In this document: in pieces, positions 33,164 to 43,465 of the stretch
Layout of the letters: each line of letters starts with the position of its first letter
Numbering within the stretch: the first letter of the stretch is position 1
Assembly (NCBI GenBank): GCA_030035585.1
Contig: CM057472.1
Coordinates: forward strand, 90,393,601 to 90,457,600
From: Dugong dugon
Taxonomy: Eukaryota > Chordata > Mammalia > Sirenia > Dugongidae
Direction of reading: 5' to 3'
DNA length: 64,000 nt
Notes under the pieces: generated by a model
Seen by the model: only the letters and a program-made list of their open reading frames with translations
The model's database searches: none
What the model was told of the DNA's origin: nothing
Position numbers and translations under genes: made by a program

Positions 33164-33349
33164 CCAGTTGTCATCAAGTAGATTCTGACTCATGGTGACC
33201 TCATATGTGTCAGAACAGAACTGTGCTCAATAAGGTTTTCAAAGGTTGATTTTTGGAAGTAGATCATCAGGTGTCTTTGGGAGGACTTGAACCTCCAACC
33301 TTTCAGTTAGCAGCCAGCACATTAACTGTTTGCACCACCCACAGACTCT
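33164..33349 (-). mobile_element. AfroSINE
   Basis: An antisense copy from agttgtcatcaagtagattctg to caccacccacagactc, of the long variant ('gatcatcaggtgtctttgggaggacttgaacc'). It is inserted in a MIR/L2-like remnant whose halves lie at about 33120 and 33380. Confidence 0.85.
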
Positions 33350-33533
33350 GGTGGGAGGTATAAGGAGAGATAAAATCTAGTTCTTGCTTTTTGTCAATCC
33401 CGTATGAGATGACCTGTAAGTTTTTGAAACCACTGTGTCCCTGAATCTAGCATAGTGCCAGTCATGCAGAATGCCCTCTAAATATATCTGTTGACAGATG
33501 AAGTGATATTACTTTGTATACAGAGATAAGGTA

Positions 33534-34625
33534 TGTTGTTGTTGTTAGGTGCTGTCAAGTCGGTTCCAACTCATAGCAACCCCATGCACAGCAGAAAGAA
33601 ACACCGCCCAGTCCTTCGCCATCCTCATAATCATTGTTATACATTGTTGCAGCCACTGTGTCAATCCATCTCCCTGAGGGTCTTCCTTTTTTTCATTGAC
33701 TCTCTACTTCACCAAGCATGATGCCCTTCTTCAGGGACTGGTCCCTCCTGATAACATGTCCAAAGTATGTGAGATGAAGTACTTGCTTCTAAGGATTACT
33801 CTGACTGTACTTCTTCCAAGACAGATTTGTTTGTTCTTCTGGCAGTCCATGGTATGTTTAATATTCTTCACCAACCCCGTAATTCAAAGGCGTTAATTCT
33901 TCTTCGGTCTTCCTTATTCATTGTCCAGCTTTCACATGCATATGAGGCAATTGGACATACCACGGCTTGGGTCAGGTGTACCTTAGTCCTCAAAGTGACA
34001 TCTTTGCTTTTTAACACTTTAAAGAGATCTTTTGCTGCAGATTTGCCCAATGCAATCCGTTGTTTAATTTCCTGCCTGCTGCTTCTATGGGCATTGATTG
34101 TGGATCCAAGTAAAATAAAATCCTTGACAACTTCAATGTTTTCTCTGTTTATCATGATATTGCTTATTGGTCCAGTTGTGAGGATTTTTGTTTTCTTTTA
34201 TGTTGAGGTGTAATCTATACTGAAGGCTATGTAGTCTTTGATCTTCATCAGTAAGTCCTTCAAGTCCTTTTCACTTTCAGCAACCAAGGTTGTGTCATCT
34301 GCATATCGCAGGTTGTTACTGAGTCTTCCTCCAAGCCTGACGTTGCGTTCTTCTTCATATAGTCTAGTTTGTCAGATTACTTGCTCAGCATACAGACTGA
34401 ACAAGTATGGTGAAAGGCTACAACCCTGATGCACACCTTTTCTGACTTTAAACCACGCTGTATCCTGCTGTTCCATTTGAATGACTGCCTCTTGGTCCTT
34501 GGTCTGTGAACAGGTTCCTCACGAGCACAGTTAAGTGTTCCGGAATTCCCATTCTTCATGATGTTATCCATAATTTGTTATGATCTATACAATTGAATGC
34601 CTTTGCATAGTCAATAAAACACAGG
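33534..34625 (-). mobile_element. RTE/BovB-clade LINE, 5'-truncated
   Basis: About 1.1 kb, antisense. It starts with the (GTT)n tail and aggtgctgtcaagtcggttccaactcatagcaacc. Minus-strand text from 34155 to 33868 is open for 95 codons (MINRENIEVVKDFILLGSTI, later CESWTMNKEDRRRINAFEL), the RTE C-terminal region. The RT catalytic block is visible near 34295 (plus strand gtgtcatctgcatatc, sense Y-A-D-D). It ends at about 34625, near the RT motif A region. Multiple stops; dead. Confidence 0.9.
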
Positions 34626-35269
34626 CATAGGCATTAGGAGAAGATGCCCAGCAATGCAAGATGATATACAAATGGTTCCAAATAAGTGAGCACAGTGTAA
34701 CTGCTGTGTAACTTGTGAGGAGGTGGGTCTTTTCAGGCAGAAATGGTGTGAGAATTTTTCACGGAGAAGGAAAGATTTAGCCAATGGCTAAAAGCCAGGC
34801 ATCAAATTCCTGTCTGATCCTGTAGCTCGAAATCCTGTTAGACAAAAGGACAGCACAAGCCTTGTTTGGTTGCTCTTTTACCATGACAAGCATCATATTT
34901 CAGGGGTTTATCAGACTTGGACTGTTATACAGAATGGGCCATAGTGAGACTTAGAAGATGTAAGTCTGAGGAAACATTTTCCACATGGGAGTATGCACAT
35001 GCTTATTTCTTAGGGCAGATTATACAAGAGCAATGCACACACTCAACTCCAGGAATTTCTCCACTAAGTATGTACTGGTTTTGTGACATCCTCTCATTTG
35101 CCTTTTCTCCACCCCCCATCCCTTTCTCTCTGGTCTTGGATACCACGACAGGCCAAGTGCTGGGCTGGTGGTGGAGAGACTGAGAAGAGCAAGAGGTATG
35201 ATATCTCCCCTTGAGGCAGTGAGGTCAGTGAAGGAGGAAGACATGAAATCAGAAAAGTTACAAGGGCCT
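34626..35269. other. Unique sequence
   Basis: No gene or repeat recognised. Confidence 0.5.
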
Positions 35270-35498
35270 GATTACTGCAATTCAGTTGCTGTCAAGTTGG
35301 CTTTGACTTATGGTGACTCCATGTGTGTCAGAGTAGAACTGTGCTCCGTAGGGTTTTCAATGAATGATTTTTCAGGAATAGATTGCCAGGCCTTTCCTCC
35401 AAGGTACCTCTGGGTGGACTCGAGCCTCCAACCTTTTGGTTATCAGCTGAGTGTGTTAACTGTTTTCACCACCCAGGGACTCCAGGGATTACTGCAAT
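35270..35498 (-). mobile_element. AfroSINE with perfect 12-bp duplication
   Basis: The SINE body occupies 35282-35486 in antisense, from tcagttgctgtcaagttgg to caccacccagggactccagg. It is flanked by gattactgcaat at 35270-35281 and 35487-35498 without mismatch. Confidence 0.93.
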
Positions 35499-36178
35499 AG
35501 ATGAGAATAAATAAGTGTTGTGAAAATTTAGAGCTAAAGGAACTATGGACCTGAGCAAACTGGAAAAGACAGCTGGCTCCGAAGCTTGGGCTAAGTGTAG
35601 TGCGGAATGCAGTTGCCCAGGTAGGCAGGCCTGGGGCCTCCCTACCTCGCATCTGCTGCACACTGTTTTGACATGCTTTCTCCAGGGACTGGAAGAGAAA
35701 CTTGCATATTTGCACACACACACAAAAAGAGCCATGCATTTTCTTTCATAGATTCCTATTGCTGTTGTAACAAATTGTCACAAATTTAGTAGCTTAGAAC
35801 AATCAGTTTTATTATCTTATAGTTCTGGGGGTCAGAAGCCCTAAGATCAAGATGTTGGTAAGACTGCATTCCTTTTGGAGACTCGGGAGGATCTGTTTCC
35901 TTGCTTTTTCTAGTTTCTAGATGCTGCCTGAATTCCTTGACTTGTGGCCCTTTTCTTCCATCTTCAAAATATTCAGCACAACATTTTCCAGTCTTCTCTG
36001 TCTTTCTTTTTGTCTGACCCTCCACCCCCTGTTAGGGACCCTTGTGATTACATTGCGCCCATCCAGAGAATTCAAAATAATCTCATCATCTCAAGATTCT
36101 TAGTTTAATCACACGTGCAAACACTTTTGCCATATACGGTAACATATTCACAAATCCAGGGATTAGGGTGTGGACATC

Positions 36179-36811
36179 TGTCTTAGTTATCTAGTTCTGC
36201 TATAACAGAAATACCACACGTGGTTGGCTATAACAAACAGAAGTTCATTCTCTCACAGCTTAGAAGACTAGAAGTCGAAATTCAGGGTGCAAACTCCAGA
36301 AGAAGGCTTTCTCTCTCTGTTGGCTCTGGGGGAAGGTCCTTGTCATCAGTCTTCCTTGGTCTAGGAGCTTCTCAGCACAGGGACCCTGGGTCCAAAGGAT
36401 GTGCTCCACTCCTGGCACTTCTTTCTTGGTGGTATGAGGTCCCTCTCCTCTCTGTTCATTTCTCTCTTTTATATTTTAAAAGAGGTTGACTCAAGATACA
36501 ACATAATCCTGTAGATTGTGTCCTGCATTATTAACATAACTGCTTCTAATCCTGCCTCATTGAACTCATAACCCATTGCAGTCGAGTTGATTCTGACTCA
36601 TAGCGACCCTATAGGACAGAGTAGAACTGCCCCATAGGTTTTCAAGGAGCAGCTAGTGGATTTGAACTGCCTACCTTTTGGTTAGCAGCCAAACTCTTAA
36701 ACACTGCACCACCAGGGAAGATCACAAAATGCAGGACAACCCAGAATACTGAGAATCATGGCCTAGCCAAGTTGACACACAGTTTTGGAGGACACAATTC
36801 AATCCATAACA
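36179..36811 (-). mobile_element. MaLR-like solo LTR nested in older LTR
   Basis: Same family as 29323-29806: tgtcttagttatctag...ccataaca. It is flanked by acatc (36174-36178) and acatt (36812-36816). It carries a SINE insertion at 36571-36716. Confidence 0.75.
36571..36716 (-). mobile_element. AfroSINE, short form, nested in LTR
   Basis: An antisense copy from acccattgcagtcgagttg to ctgcaccaccagg. It is the short form, in which the 'tttctccc' middle is absent (aggttttcaaggagcagctagtgg). It is the third level of a nested stack: old LTR, younger LTR, SINE. Confidence 0.85.
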
Positions 36812-36924
36812 ACATTTTTGGGGCCCAATTATTCAGCCATACCTGATAGTTTTCCCGAGAATTGTCACCTCTCTCCTCTCCCAAGTCTATGTTAAAACAG
36901 CTGGTCTTGATTCTCCAGCAGGGA

Positions 36925-37160
36925 ATGTAGAATGGACGCAGTATAGCACAAGGGGGCCTGGATTAAACCACAAATGTAATAATGGCCAAAGAACTTAACA
37001 TTTCAAAGCCTCTGCTTCTTCATTTATTAATCATCTATCATCATCTGTAGAGATAATAAAGGTGCCTATTCATAGAGATGAGGTAAGGATTAAATGTATA
37101 TAAAGCTCTTATCACAGGGGAGTCTTGCACACAGAATGTGCTCAATTAATGTTGGCTATT
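36925..37160 (+). repeat. MIR remnant
   Basis: Ordered MIR blocks: 'ccaaagaacttaacatttcaaagcctctg', 'gagatgaggtaaggattaaatg', 'gtgctcaattaatgttggctatt'. Confidence 0.7.
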
Positions 37161-37170
37161 ATTTTTGTTA

Positions 37171-37435
37171 AGGAGCCCTGGTGGCACAATGGTTAAGCAC
37201 TTAGCTGCTAAACAAAAGGTCGGTGGTTCCAACCCACCTGCCACTCTGCAGGAAAAAGATGTGGCAGTCAGCTTCAGTAATGATTGTTGTTGTTAGGTGC
37301 CACTGAGTCAGTTCTGACTCATAGTGACCCTGTATACAACAGAATGAAACATTACATCCTTGGAAATCCTATGGGGCAGTTCTACTCTGTCCTACAGGAC
37401 CGCTATGAGTCGGAATCAACTAGATGGCATTGGAG
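37171..37435 (+). mobile_element. AfroSINE with nested RTE tail
   Basis: Head aggagccctggtggcacaatgg, B-box-like ggttccaaccc, long-form middle (aaaaagatgtggcagtc), then an interruption at 37283-37356. The SINE resumes at ccttggaaatcctatggggcagttctactctg and ends ctatgagtcggaatcaactagatggcat. Flanks tattatttttgtt and tattattttgtt look like the duplication. Confidence 0.88.
37283..37356 (-). repeat. RTE 3'-end fragment inside a SINE
   Basis: ttgttgttaggtgccactgagtcagttctgactc...caacagaatgaaacattacat is the antisense RTE 3' end. It replaces the expected SINE bases between 'cttcagtaa' and 'ccttggaaa'. Confidence 0.75.
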
Positions 37436-37794
37436 TATTATTTTGTTGTTGTTATTAGGAAGCTGGGAGGAGATACAGATAGAGAAAAGGAAGGACTCCA
37501 AAAACCTGAACTATACTGAAAACTTAGATTTTTTGTGGTTTTGGTTTCAGAAATTCTTGGTTTTCATGGGAATCAATTCCCACTGGCTCTCTCTTTCCCC
37601 ATCACTCTATCTCTAGGGGAGTCACTTGTTTAAATTCTTATCTCCCCACCATCTATACCTCAAGTCCAAGCAGGAGGACCTGGGGAAGGAAGGGTCACTT
37701 TTAGGCTTTTAGTATTGTGGGAATTTTATCCTGGAAGCTTTTTGAAAGCACCGTGCTCCATAATTTCCTAAATTTACCTTCAGATTTTAGTCTG

Positions 37795-38291
37795 TGTCTT
37801 AGTCATCTAGTGCTGCTGTAACAGAAATACCACGAGTGGATGGATTTAACAAAAAGAAATTTATTCACTCACAGTCCAGTAGGCTACAAGTCCAAATTCA
37901 GGGCACCAGCTCCAGGAGAAGGCTTTCTCTCTCTGTCATCTCTGGAGGAAGGTCCTTGTGATACATCAGTCTTCGCTTGGTCTGGGAGCATCTCAGCGCA
38001 GGAACCTCAGGTCCAAAGGATGCGCTCTGCTCCTGGCACTGCTTTCTTGATGGTATGAGGTTCCCATGTGTCTCTGCTCGCTTCTCTCTCCTATATCTCA
38101 AAAGAGATTGGATTAAGATAGTATCTAATCTTGTAAACCTCATCAGTATAACCTCATCATAGTGATAGAGTTTGCAATACATAAGGAAATCACATCAGAC
38201 TTACAAAATTGTACACAATCATACAATACTGGGAATCATAACCCAGCCAAGTTGACAGATATTTTTGGGGGACACAATTCAATCTATGACA
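37795..38291 (-). repeat. 3' LTR of the MaLR-like element
   Basis: 497 bp, tgtcttagtcatctag...ctatgaca, the same family as the two solo LTRs. Confidence 0.75.
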
Positions 38292-39241
38292 CTCCACCCT
38301 TTGGCCCTCCCAAATTCATGTCCTTGCAATATGCAAAACATATTCATCTCATCATATCACAGCAAAAGTCTTAACTCCAAGTCCAAAATCCAAAAATTCC
38401 TCTTCATCTGTGAAATCTAGAATACAAGTTATCTGCTTCCAAAGGCACAATGGCAGAACAGGCACAAGAGAGACATTTCCATTACAAATGGGAGAAACTG
38501 GAGGAGAAGAAGGCATAACAGACACCAAGGAAGTCAGCAGAACACTTTACATTAGCCCTCAAGGCTTTAAAAATAATCCTCTGTTCTCTGAGACAATATA
38601 CACAATAGCCCTGCCTTCCAGACTGTAGGTATTGGCTACAGTCTCCAGATTCTGAGTGGAGGCCCCTCAGCCCTGGGCTTCAGCTCCACCTTCAGGCCCA
38701 CTGGGACAGCAGCTCTGCTCCCTCGGCTTTAGGCACACCATTCTCCTGGTCAATTTGAGTGACAGCTCCATCCTTAGAAACACCAGAGGCCCTGGCTCCG
38801 CCCTTTGGAACCCCAGAGGTCATGGCCATACCTTTTGAGACTGAGGCAGCTGGGCTTCTTGCTTTCCTTGTCTCTTCAGCTTCTGCTTCCTGTGGCCTCT
38901 TGGCCCTCTGGCTTCACGACCGCATCTGCCCAGCTGGGGCAACTGTTCCAAAGCTCTGTAGCTCCACTGATGATAAGTGCCCAGAGGCACCCCATTCTGC
39001 CAGGAAGCCTCCTGTGCACAGGCACTCAGCTGTCTCGCTCCGTGGGTGGGCTCCAGCGCTGTCTGGCGCTGGTCTCCTGGTTCTGCTGCTGCCGGTTCTC
39101 TGCTGCTGCCACCTCTGTGCTGTTGCAGGTTCTCTGCTTTTGCTGGTCCTCTGCCGCTGCCACTCCTCTACCCATTCACAGTTGCAAAACCGCTTCCACA
39201 TTTCAAGTATCTGTTAGAGCAGCAGCCCACTCTCGGTGCCA
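38292..39241 (-). pseudogene. MaLR-like internal region, degenerate
   Basis: About 950 bp, GC-rich toward the right. The longest sense-strand frame is 38914-39201 (95 codons from MWKRFCNCEW). It lies beside the primer-binding end, where MaLR internal sequences carry a decayed gag-like frame. No recognisable gag, protease, RT or envelope motif. The plus-strand frames at 38759-39293 are shadows of biased composition. Confidence 0.5.
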
Positions 39242-39286
39242 AATTCAATCCATGACAGTCTGGCATTATGAGGAAAACTACTGTCA

Positions 39287-39825
39287 TTGTTAGGTGCCTT
39301 CGAGTCAGTTCCAACTCATAGCAACCCTGTGTACAACAGAACAAAATGCTGCCTGGTCCCGCACCATCCTCACAACTGTTGCTATGTTTCAGCCCATTGT
39401 TGCAGCCACTGTGTCAATCCATCTCCTTGAGGATCTTCCTCTTTTTAGCTGACTCCCTACTTTACCAAGCATGATGTCCTTCTCCAGGGAGTGGTCCCTC
39501 CTGATAACTTGTCCAAAGTACATGAGATGAAGTCTTGTCATTCTCGCTTCCAAGGAGCGTTCTGGCTGTATTTCTTCCAAGACAGATTCATTCGTTCTTC
39601 TGGCAGTCCATGGTATATTCAGTATTCTTTGCCAACACCATAATTCAAAGGCATCAATTCTTTTTGGTCTTCCTTATTCATTGTCCAGCTTTTGTATTCA
39701 TATGAGGTGGTTGAAGATACTATGGCTTGGTTCAGGTGTACCTTAGTCCTCAAAGTGACAGCTTTGATTTTTAACACTTTAAAGAGGTCTGTTGCAGCAG
39801 ACTTGCCAATGCAATATGTCATTTG
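39287..39825 (-). mobile_element. RTE LINE 3' fragment
   Basis: An antisense RTE 3' end of about 540 bp. It begins cattgttaggtgccttcgagtcagttcc and includes sense text such as RMTRLHLMYFGQVIRRDHSLEKDIM (in two short overlapping pieces) and SWTMNKEDQ. 5'-truncated, with several stops. Confidence 0.88.
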
Positions 39826-41221
39826 AGGAAAATAGTCTCACTTAATTTATTCACTTTGATGTGTGCCTGATAGCTCAACAATCCCCCCATCTTTTTATAA
39901 GTGTCATTCATTAAATTAATCTCTGAATGGTGACATCTCGAGAGGAATAACAAAGAGAGATGAAAGATAATCTGAAAAAGTAGTGGAAATATGGTTGTTA
40001 AATTGGACAATATGCTTGTTAGGTTATTTGGTTCATTTTTGCCTAAAGGTATAGGCTCTTACAGTCAGCTGCTCTAAACTATTCTTCCTTTTCAGCTTCT
40101 GCCATTCTTCCAGTTTTTGAAAACATATTTTTCTCTATTTTATATTTTCAGTATTCTGAACGTGGTTTCAAAACTGTGGAGAAACTGGGAAGCACGGGAT
40201 ATTTAGAACCTGGGGCTGGAGTGGTGCTGGACACCTGTTTGTTTGTATAGGGATATTGTATGTCTTGAGTTTTTAAGTAAAGGGCCTGCCTGTACTGAAG
40301 TTTTCTTTCTGTTTATTTTCCTCTTCTTTAACAGGAGACTTTAAATTCTGCTCAGTTATTAAATATCCAATATCTCAGGATCAGATGAGTAGATAGAACT
40401 TCAAAATTTTTATTAATTTTTTTTCAGAGCTATCTTTCTGCAAATGAAATGTAACAGTAATCTTCCGGCACAGGCTTGATAAGCCCAATAAGGACATGGA
40501 GTTTTCACTAGTAGGTATAAGAAATGATTAGGCAGCATAAGGCTCTTTAAACCCAAAGAATCTCTCAGAGGACAGCGGATGGCACGTTTACTGATGGCAT
40601 GAGGTGCTAGGTAGAAAGATCTAAGAGACCCAAATCCTATACATCACTTCGCTTGGAGGAAGTGCCTTGCTTGGAGCTCTGGGGGCCATTCTAGAGGGAC
40701 AGAATCACAGTTTGGGTAGGAACTTCCATTTCTGCATAGTTTCATCAGTAGCATAGATACAATATGCATGTTAGGTGACAATTTTTAATTTTCATGCCCC
40801 CTTTGCAAGGATATCTGAGAATACCTTAAGAATATTAACTGAGAGTCCTCTCGGGGGTGTTCAATCAATGATAATAAAACTTTTATTATCATTGATTTAA
40901 CACCTTCCCTATAGCCAGGTTATTTTTATGCATTTTTTCTAATCCTCATCACAATCCTATAGGGCATGAATTAGGACTCTTGTTTTACAGGTAAGAAAAG
41001 CAACACTTGTAATGGATAAGTAACTGGTCCTAAGTCACATAGCTACTAAACTATAGAATGAGGACTTGTGGAGACTTCATTTATGCTCTCCATATTTGGA
41101 AGATAAAGATGATATTAAGTCAGAGAAGAGGTAATCTGGGAAACTACCCATTGGTTTAAAAACAAGCAAAAACAAAACTCACTTAATTACGTTTTAAAAT
41201 TATCTGACATATTATGCAGTA
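39826..41221. other. Mostly unique sequence with one MIR
   Basis: No gene. 40835-41060 is an antisense MIR ('tttatgcattttttctaatcctcatcacaatcc', 'gtcacatagctactaaac'). Confidence 0.5.
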
Positions 41222-41300
41222 TAAAAACCCAAACCTGTTGCTGTCCAGTCAATTCTGATTCATAGTGACCCTGTAGAGACTTTATAGGACAGAAAGGCAC
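41222..41300 (-). repeat. AfroSINE 3' fragment
   Basis: aaaaacccaaacctgttgctgtccagtcaattctgattcatagtgacc is the antisense SINE tail, 5'-truncated. Confidence 0.75.
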
Positions 41301-41441
41301 CCGACCTACCATCTGTGTATGTAGCATAAGTGTGTAGGGTGTGGGAGTGGGGAAGCAGGCAAAGAGTTTAGCCACAAAACTTATGGGAGGATATAATGTA
41401 GTGATTCTTAAACATTTGCATGCATCAAATTTTCTGGTTGT

Positions 41442-41818
41442 TAGTTGTCATTGAGTCAGTTCCAGCTCATGGTGACCCCATGTACAACAGAATGAAACAC
41501 TGCCCAGTCCTGTGTCATCTTCATGGTCGTTGGTATGCTTCAGTCCACTGTTACAGCCACTGTGCATTTTGAGTGCCTTTTGCACTAGGGGGCTCATTTC
41601 TAGCAGTATATCAGGCAACAGCTTGTTGTGATCTATAGGGTTTTTATTGGCTTATTTTCAGAAGAAGATCCCCAGCCCCTTCTTCCTAGTCTGTGTTAGT
41701 CTGGAAGCTCTGCTGGCACTTGTCTACCACAGGTGACCCTGCTAATATTGGCATAGCTTCCAGAATCACAGCAACATGCAATCTGTCACAGTACAACAAA
41801 CTGACAGATGAGTGGTGA
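41442..41818 (-). mobile_element. Composite SINE/RTE element, variant
   Basis: In the sense direction it starts caccactcatctgtcagtttg (about 41818) and passes a 'tgttgcctgatatactgctagaaatgagcc' segment. It ends in the RTE tail with 'ggggtcaccatgagctggaactgactcaatg'. Its left segment is shared with 14083-14524 and 45505-45975. The middle differs and may derive from the RTE 5' region joined to its 3' end. Confidence 0.6.
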
Positions 41819-41825
41819 AAATTAT

Positions 41826-41986
41826 CTGGAGGGCTTGTTAAAACACAGATTGCTGGGCCCCATCTCCAGAGTTTCTGATACCGTAGATCTGAGATGGGGC
41901 CTGAAAATTTGCATTTCTAACAATTTCCCAGGTGGTGCTGTGCTGCTGGTCCAGGGCCACACTTTTGGAACTACTTTCAAAATGTT
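41826..41986 (+). repeat. MER5A-like hAT DNA transposon
   Basis: ctggagggcttgttaaaacacagattgctgggcccc, then gagtttctgatacc, then ttgcatttctaacaatttcccaggtggtgctg and ggtccagggccacacttttgg match the MER5A layout as I know it. Non-autonomous. Confidence 0.75.
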
Positions 41987-42179
41987 TTGAGCTGCAGAAA
42001 GCCAAATCAAACCAAACTCATGACCGTCGAGTCAATTCTGACTCATAGCAACCTTACAGGACAGAGTAGAACTGCCCCATAGGGTTTGCAAGGAGCAGCT
42101 GGTGGATTCGAACCGCCAACCTTTTGGTTAGCAGCTATACTCTTAACCACTGTGTTACCAGGGCTCCTTGAGCTGCAGA
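41987..42179 (-). mobile_element. AfroSINE, short form, with 12-bp duplication
   Basis: Body 41999-42167 in antisense (aagccaaatcaaaccaaactc to accagggctcc). The flank ttgagctgcaga occurs at 41987-41998 and 42168-42179 without mismatch. Short form, lacking the 'tttctccc' middle. Confidence 0.93.
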
Positions 42180-43280
42180 TATTCCCTTTTTTCATGTGAA
42201 ATCTTACATGGAATCCTCACATGTAAAACAGAAGTGGAGATGGCTGTAGAAACCCTTCAGCTCTCCCCAGCCTATCCTCTTCCTCAGTAGTCGCTTCTGA
42301 AACACCTTTATGGAATGATACCAGTATGAAAATCACATAGCTAGAGGAAAATTTGGTTCCATAGTTTTATAGTTTTCTCTCTGTGTCTCTCTCCCTCTTT
42401 CTCAGTCTTTGCTTCTGTCTCTGGGTTAAATTGTTTGCTGAAGAAGCTGTTCAAGTGCTTTTAGAAAAGCCATGTAGATCAGTGGGCAAAAATTTGGGCA
42501 CAGGGTATTTGGGCTTGAATTTTGATTTTTTAAATATACTCTAGTGATTAAGTCTGTTCTCTTTGTTCTTTGTCAGCTTCATCCAAAGCTCTGCTTTTGA
42601 TGTTTTCTTCAGTTCAGTTGTGGCATTTCTCCACAAGATCTTCAGGTATTAGCTCCTCATCATGAATTATTCTGAAGACTGCTAAACTTCATTAATAAGT
42701 ACCAAGGTGAGAAAAAAAATGCTTTGGGTAAAATAGCATATTTTGCAGACTCTTTGAAGTTAGTTCACAGCAAGCTGATATCTACTTGATGCCTAATGTC
42801 TTGATGAAAATGGGAAAAAATATCAGCTATCCGGATACCTTTAGGGTCACTATGAGTTGGAATTGACTTGATAGCAGTGAGTTTTTTTTTTTTTAATCTA
42901 GATATCTACAATGTTAGGAAAGATTAATAATGGATTGAGGTCTTTATTGCCCATCCAGATGTTTTACATCATAGAGTCAATGAAGTCCATTTGTTGGCAA
43001 GCTAACTGAAGCATAATACTTTAAGTCTGTATTAATGATGTGTAACTGTAATCACCAAATAATATTTTAGTGTCTTCATTTTCACTGTTAGTTGAAATGA
43101 AGACTCTACAGCAGAGGAAAAGATAAATGCATTCCTACATTGGAAAAGAAAACTCTTGACATCTTGGTTTGGGATTATTCCAAGTGTTACTTTGTTCTTA
43201 GCTTATTTATGTTGTCCCGGTGGGGATGTTATCATAGTTATAAAAAATAGAGGATATGAGAGTGCCCAGAGTTCTAACTT
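42180..43280. other. Mostly unique sequence with a SINE tail fragment
   Basis: 42842-42896 is a plus-strand AfroSINE 3' end (agggtcactatgagttggaattgacttgatagcagtgag plus T run). The rest is unassigned and shows no gene. Confidence 0.55.
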
Positions 43281-43465
43281 AAAAAAAAACAAAAAACCCC
43301 AAATCAAACCCATTGTCATCAAGTCGATTCTGATTCACAGCAACCCTATAAGACAGAGTAGAACTGCCCCATAAAGTTTCCAAGGAGTGCCTGATAGATC
43401 CAAACTGCCAACCTGTTGGTTAGCAGTTGTAGCTCTTAACCACTGTGCCACCAGAGTTCTAAGTT
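43268..43465 (-). mobile_element. AfroSINE, short form, with duplication
   Basis: Body 43281-43452 in antisense, with an A-rich start and the ending ccactgtgccacc. Flanks agagttctaactt (43268-43280) and agagttctaagtt (43453-43465) differ at one base. Confidence 0.92.

Larger units (their letters stand above)
35745..36848 (-). mobile_element. Ancient LTR-like repeat, split
   Basis: Left part 35745-36178 ('ctattgctgttgtaacaaattgtcacaaa' to 'gattagggtgtggacatc'), right part 36812-36848 ('acatttttggggcccaattattcagcc'). Read on the minus strand it gives 'agatgtccacaccctaatccctgg...tgaatatgttacc', a pattern of old mammalian LTRs. The halves are separated by a younger LTR. The exact family was not determined. 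Confidence 0.6.
37790..39262 (-). mobile_element. MaLR-like LTR retrotransposon with internal region
   Basis: Flanked by a perfect 5-bp duplication gtctg (37790-37794 and 39258-39262). On the plus strand an LTR (37795-38291, TG...CA) is followed directly by ctccaccctttggccctccc, the complement of a polypurine tract. Internal sequence then runs to ggtgccaaattc (about 39242). The element is therefore antisense, and 37795-38291 is its 3' LTR. The internal text is similar in order to mammalian MaLR (MST/THE1-type) internal regions, for example the aaccgcttccacatttcaagtatct block beside the primer-binding end. The expected 5' LTR on the right is reduced to about 15 bases (aattcaatccatgaca). Internal frames are open only in short pieces. 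This is an old endogenous retroviral-like copy without coding capacity. Confidence 0.72.

Noticed and set aside
33827-34213. A 128-codon plus-strand ORF as a possible gene.
   Set aside because: It is antisense to the RTE C-terminal frame at 33868-34155.
38759-39293. Plus-strand ORFs of 152 and 162 codons in a GC-rich stretch, possibly an exon.
   Set aside because: They lie antisense in the internal region of the MaLR-like element between its duplicated flanks. The long frames come from biased composition rich in gct/ctg.
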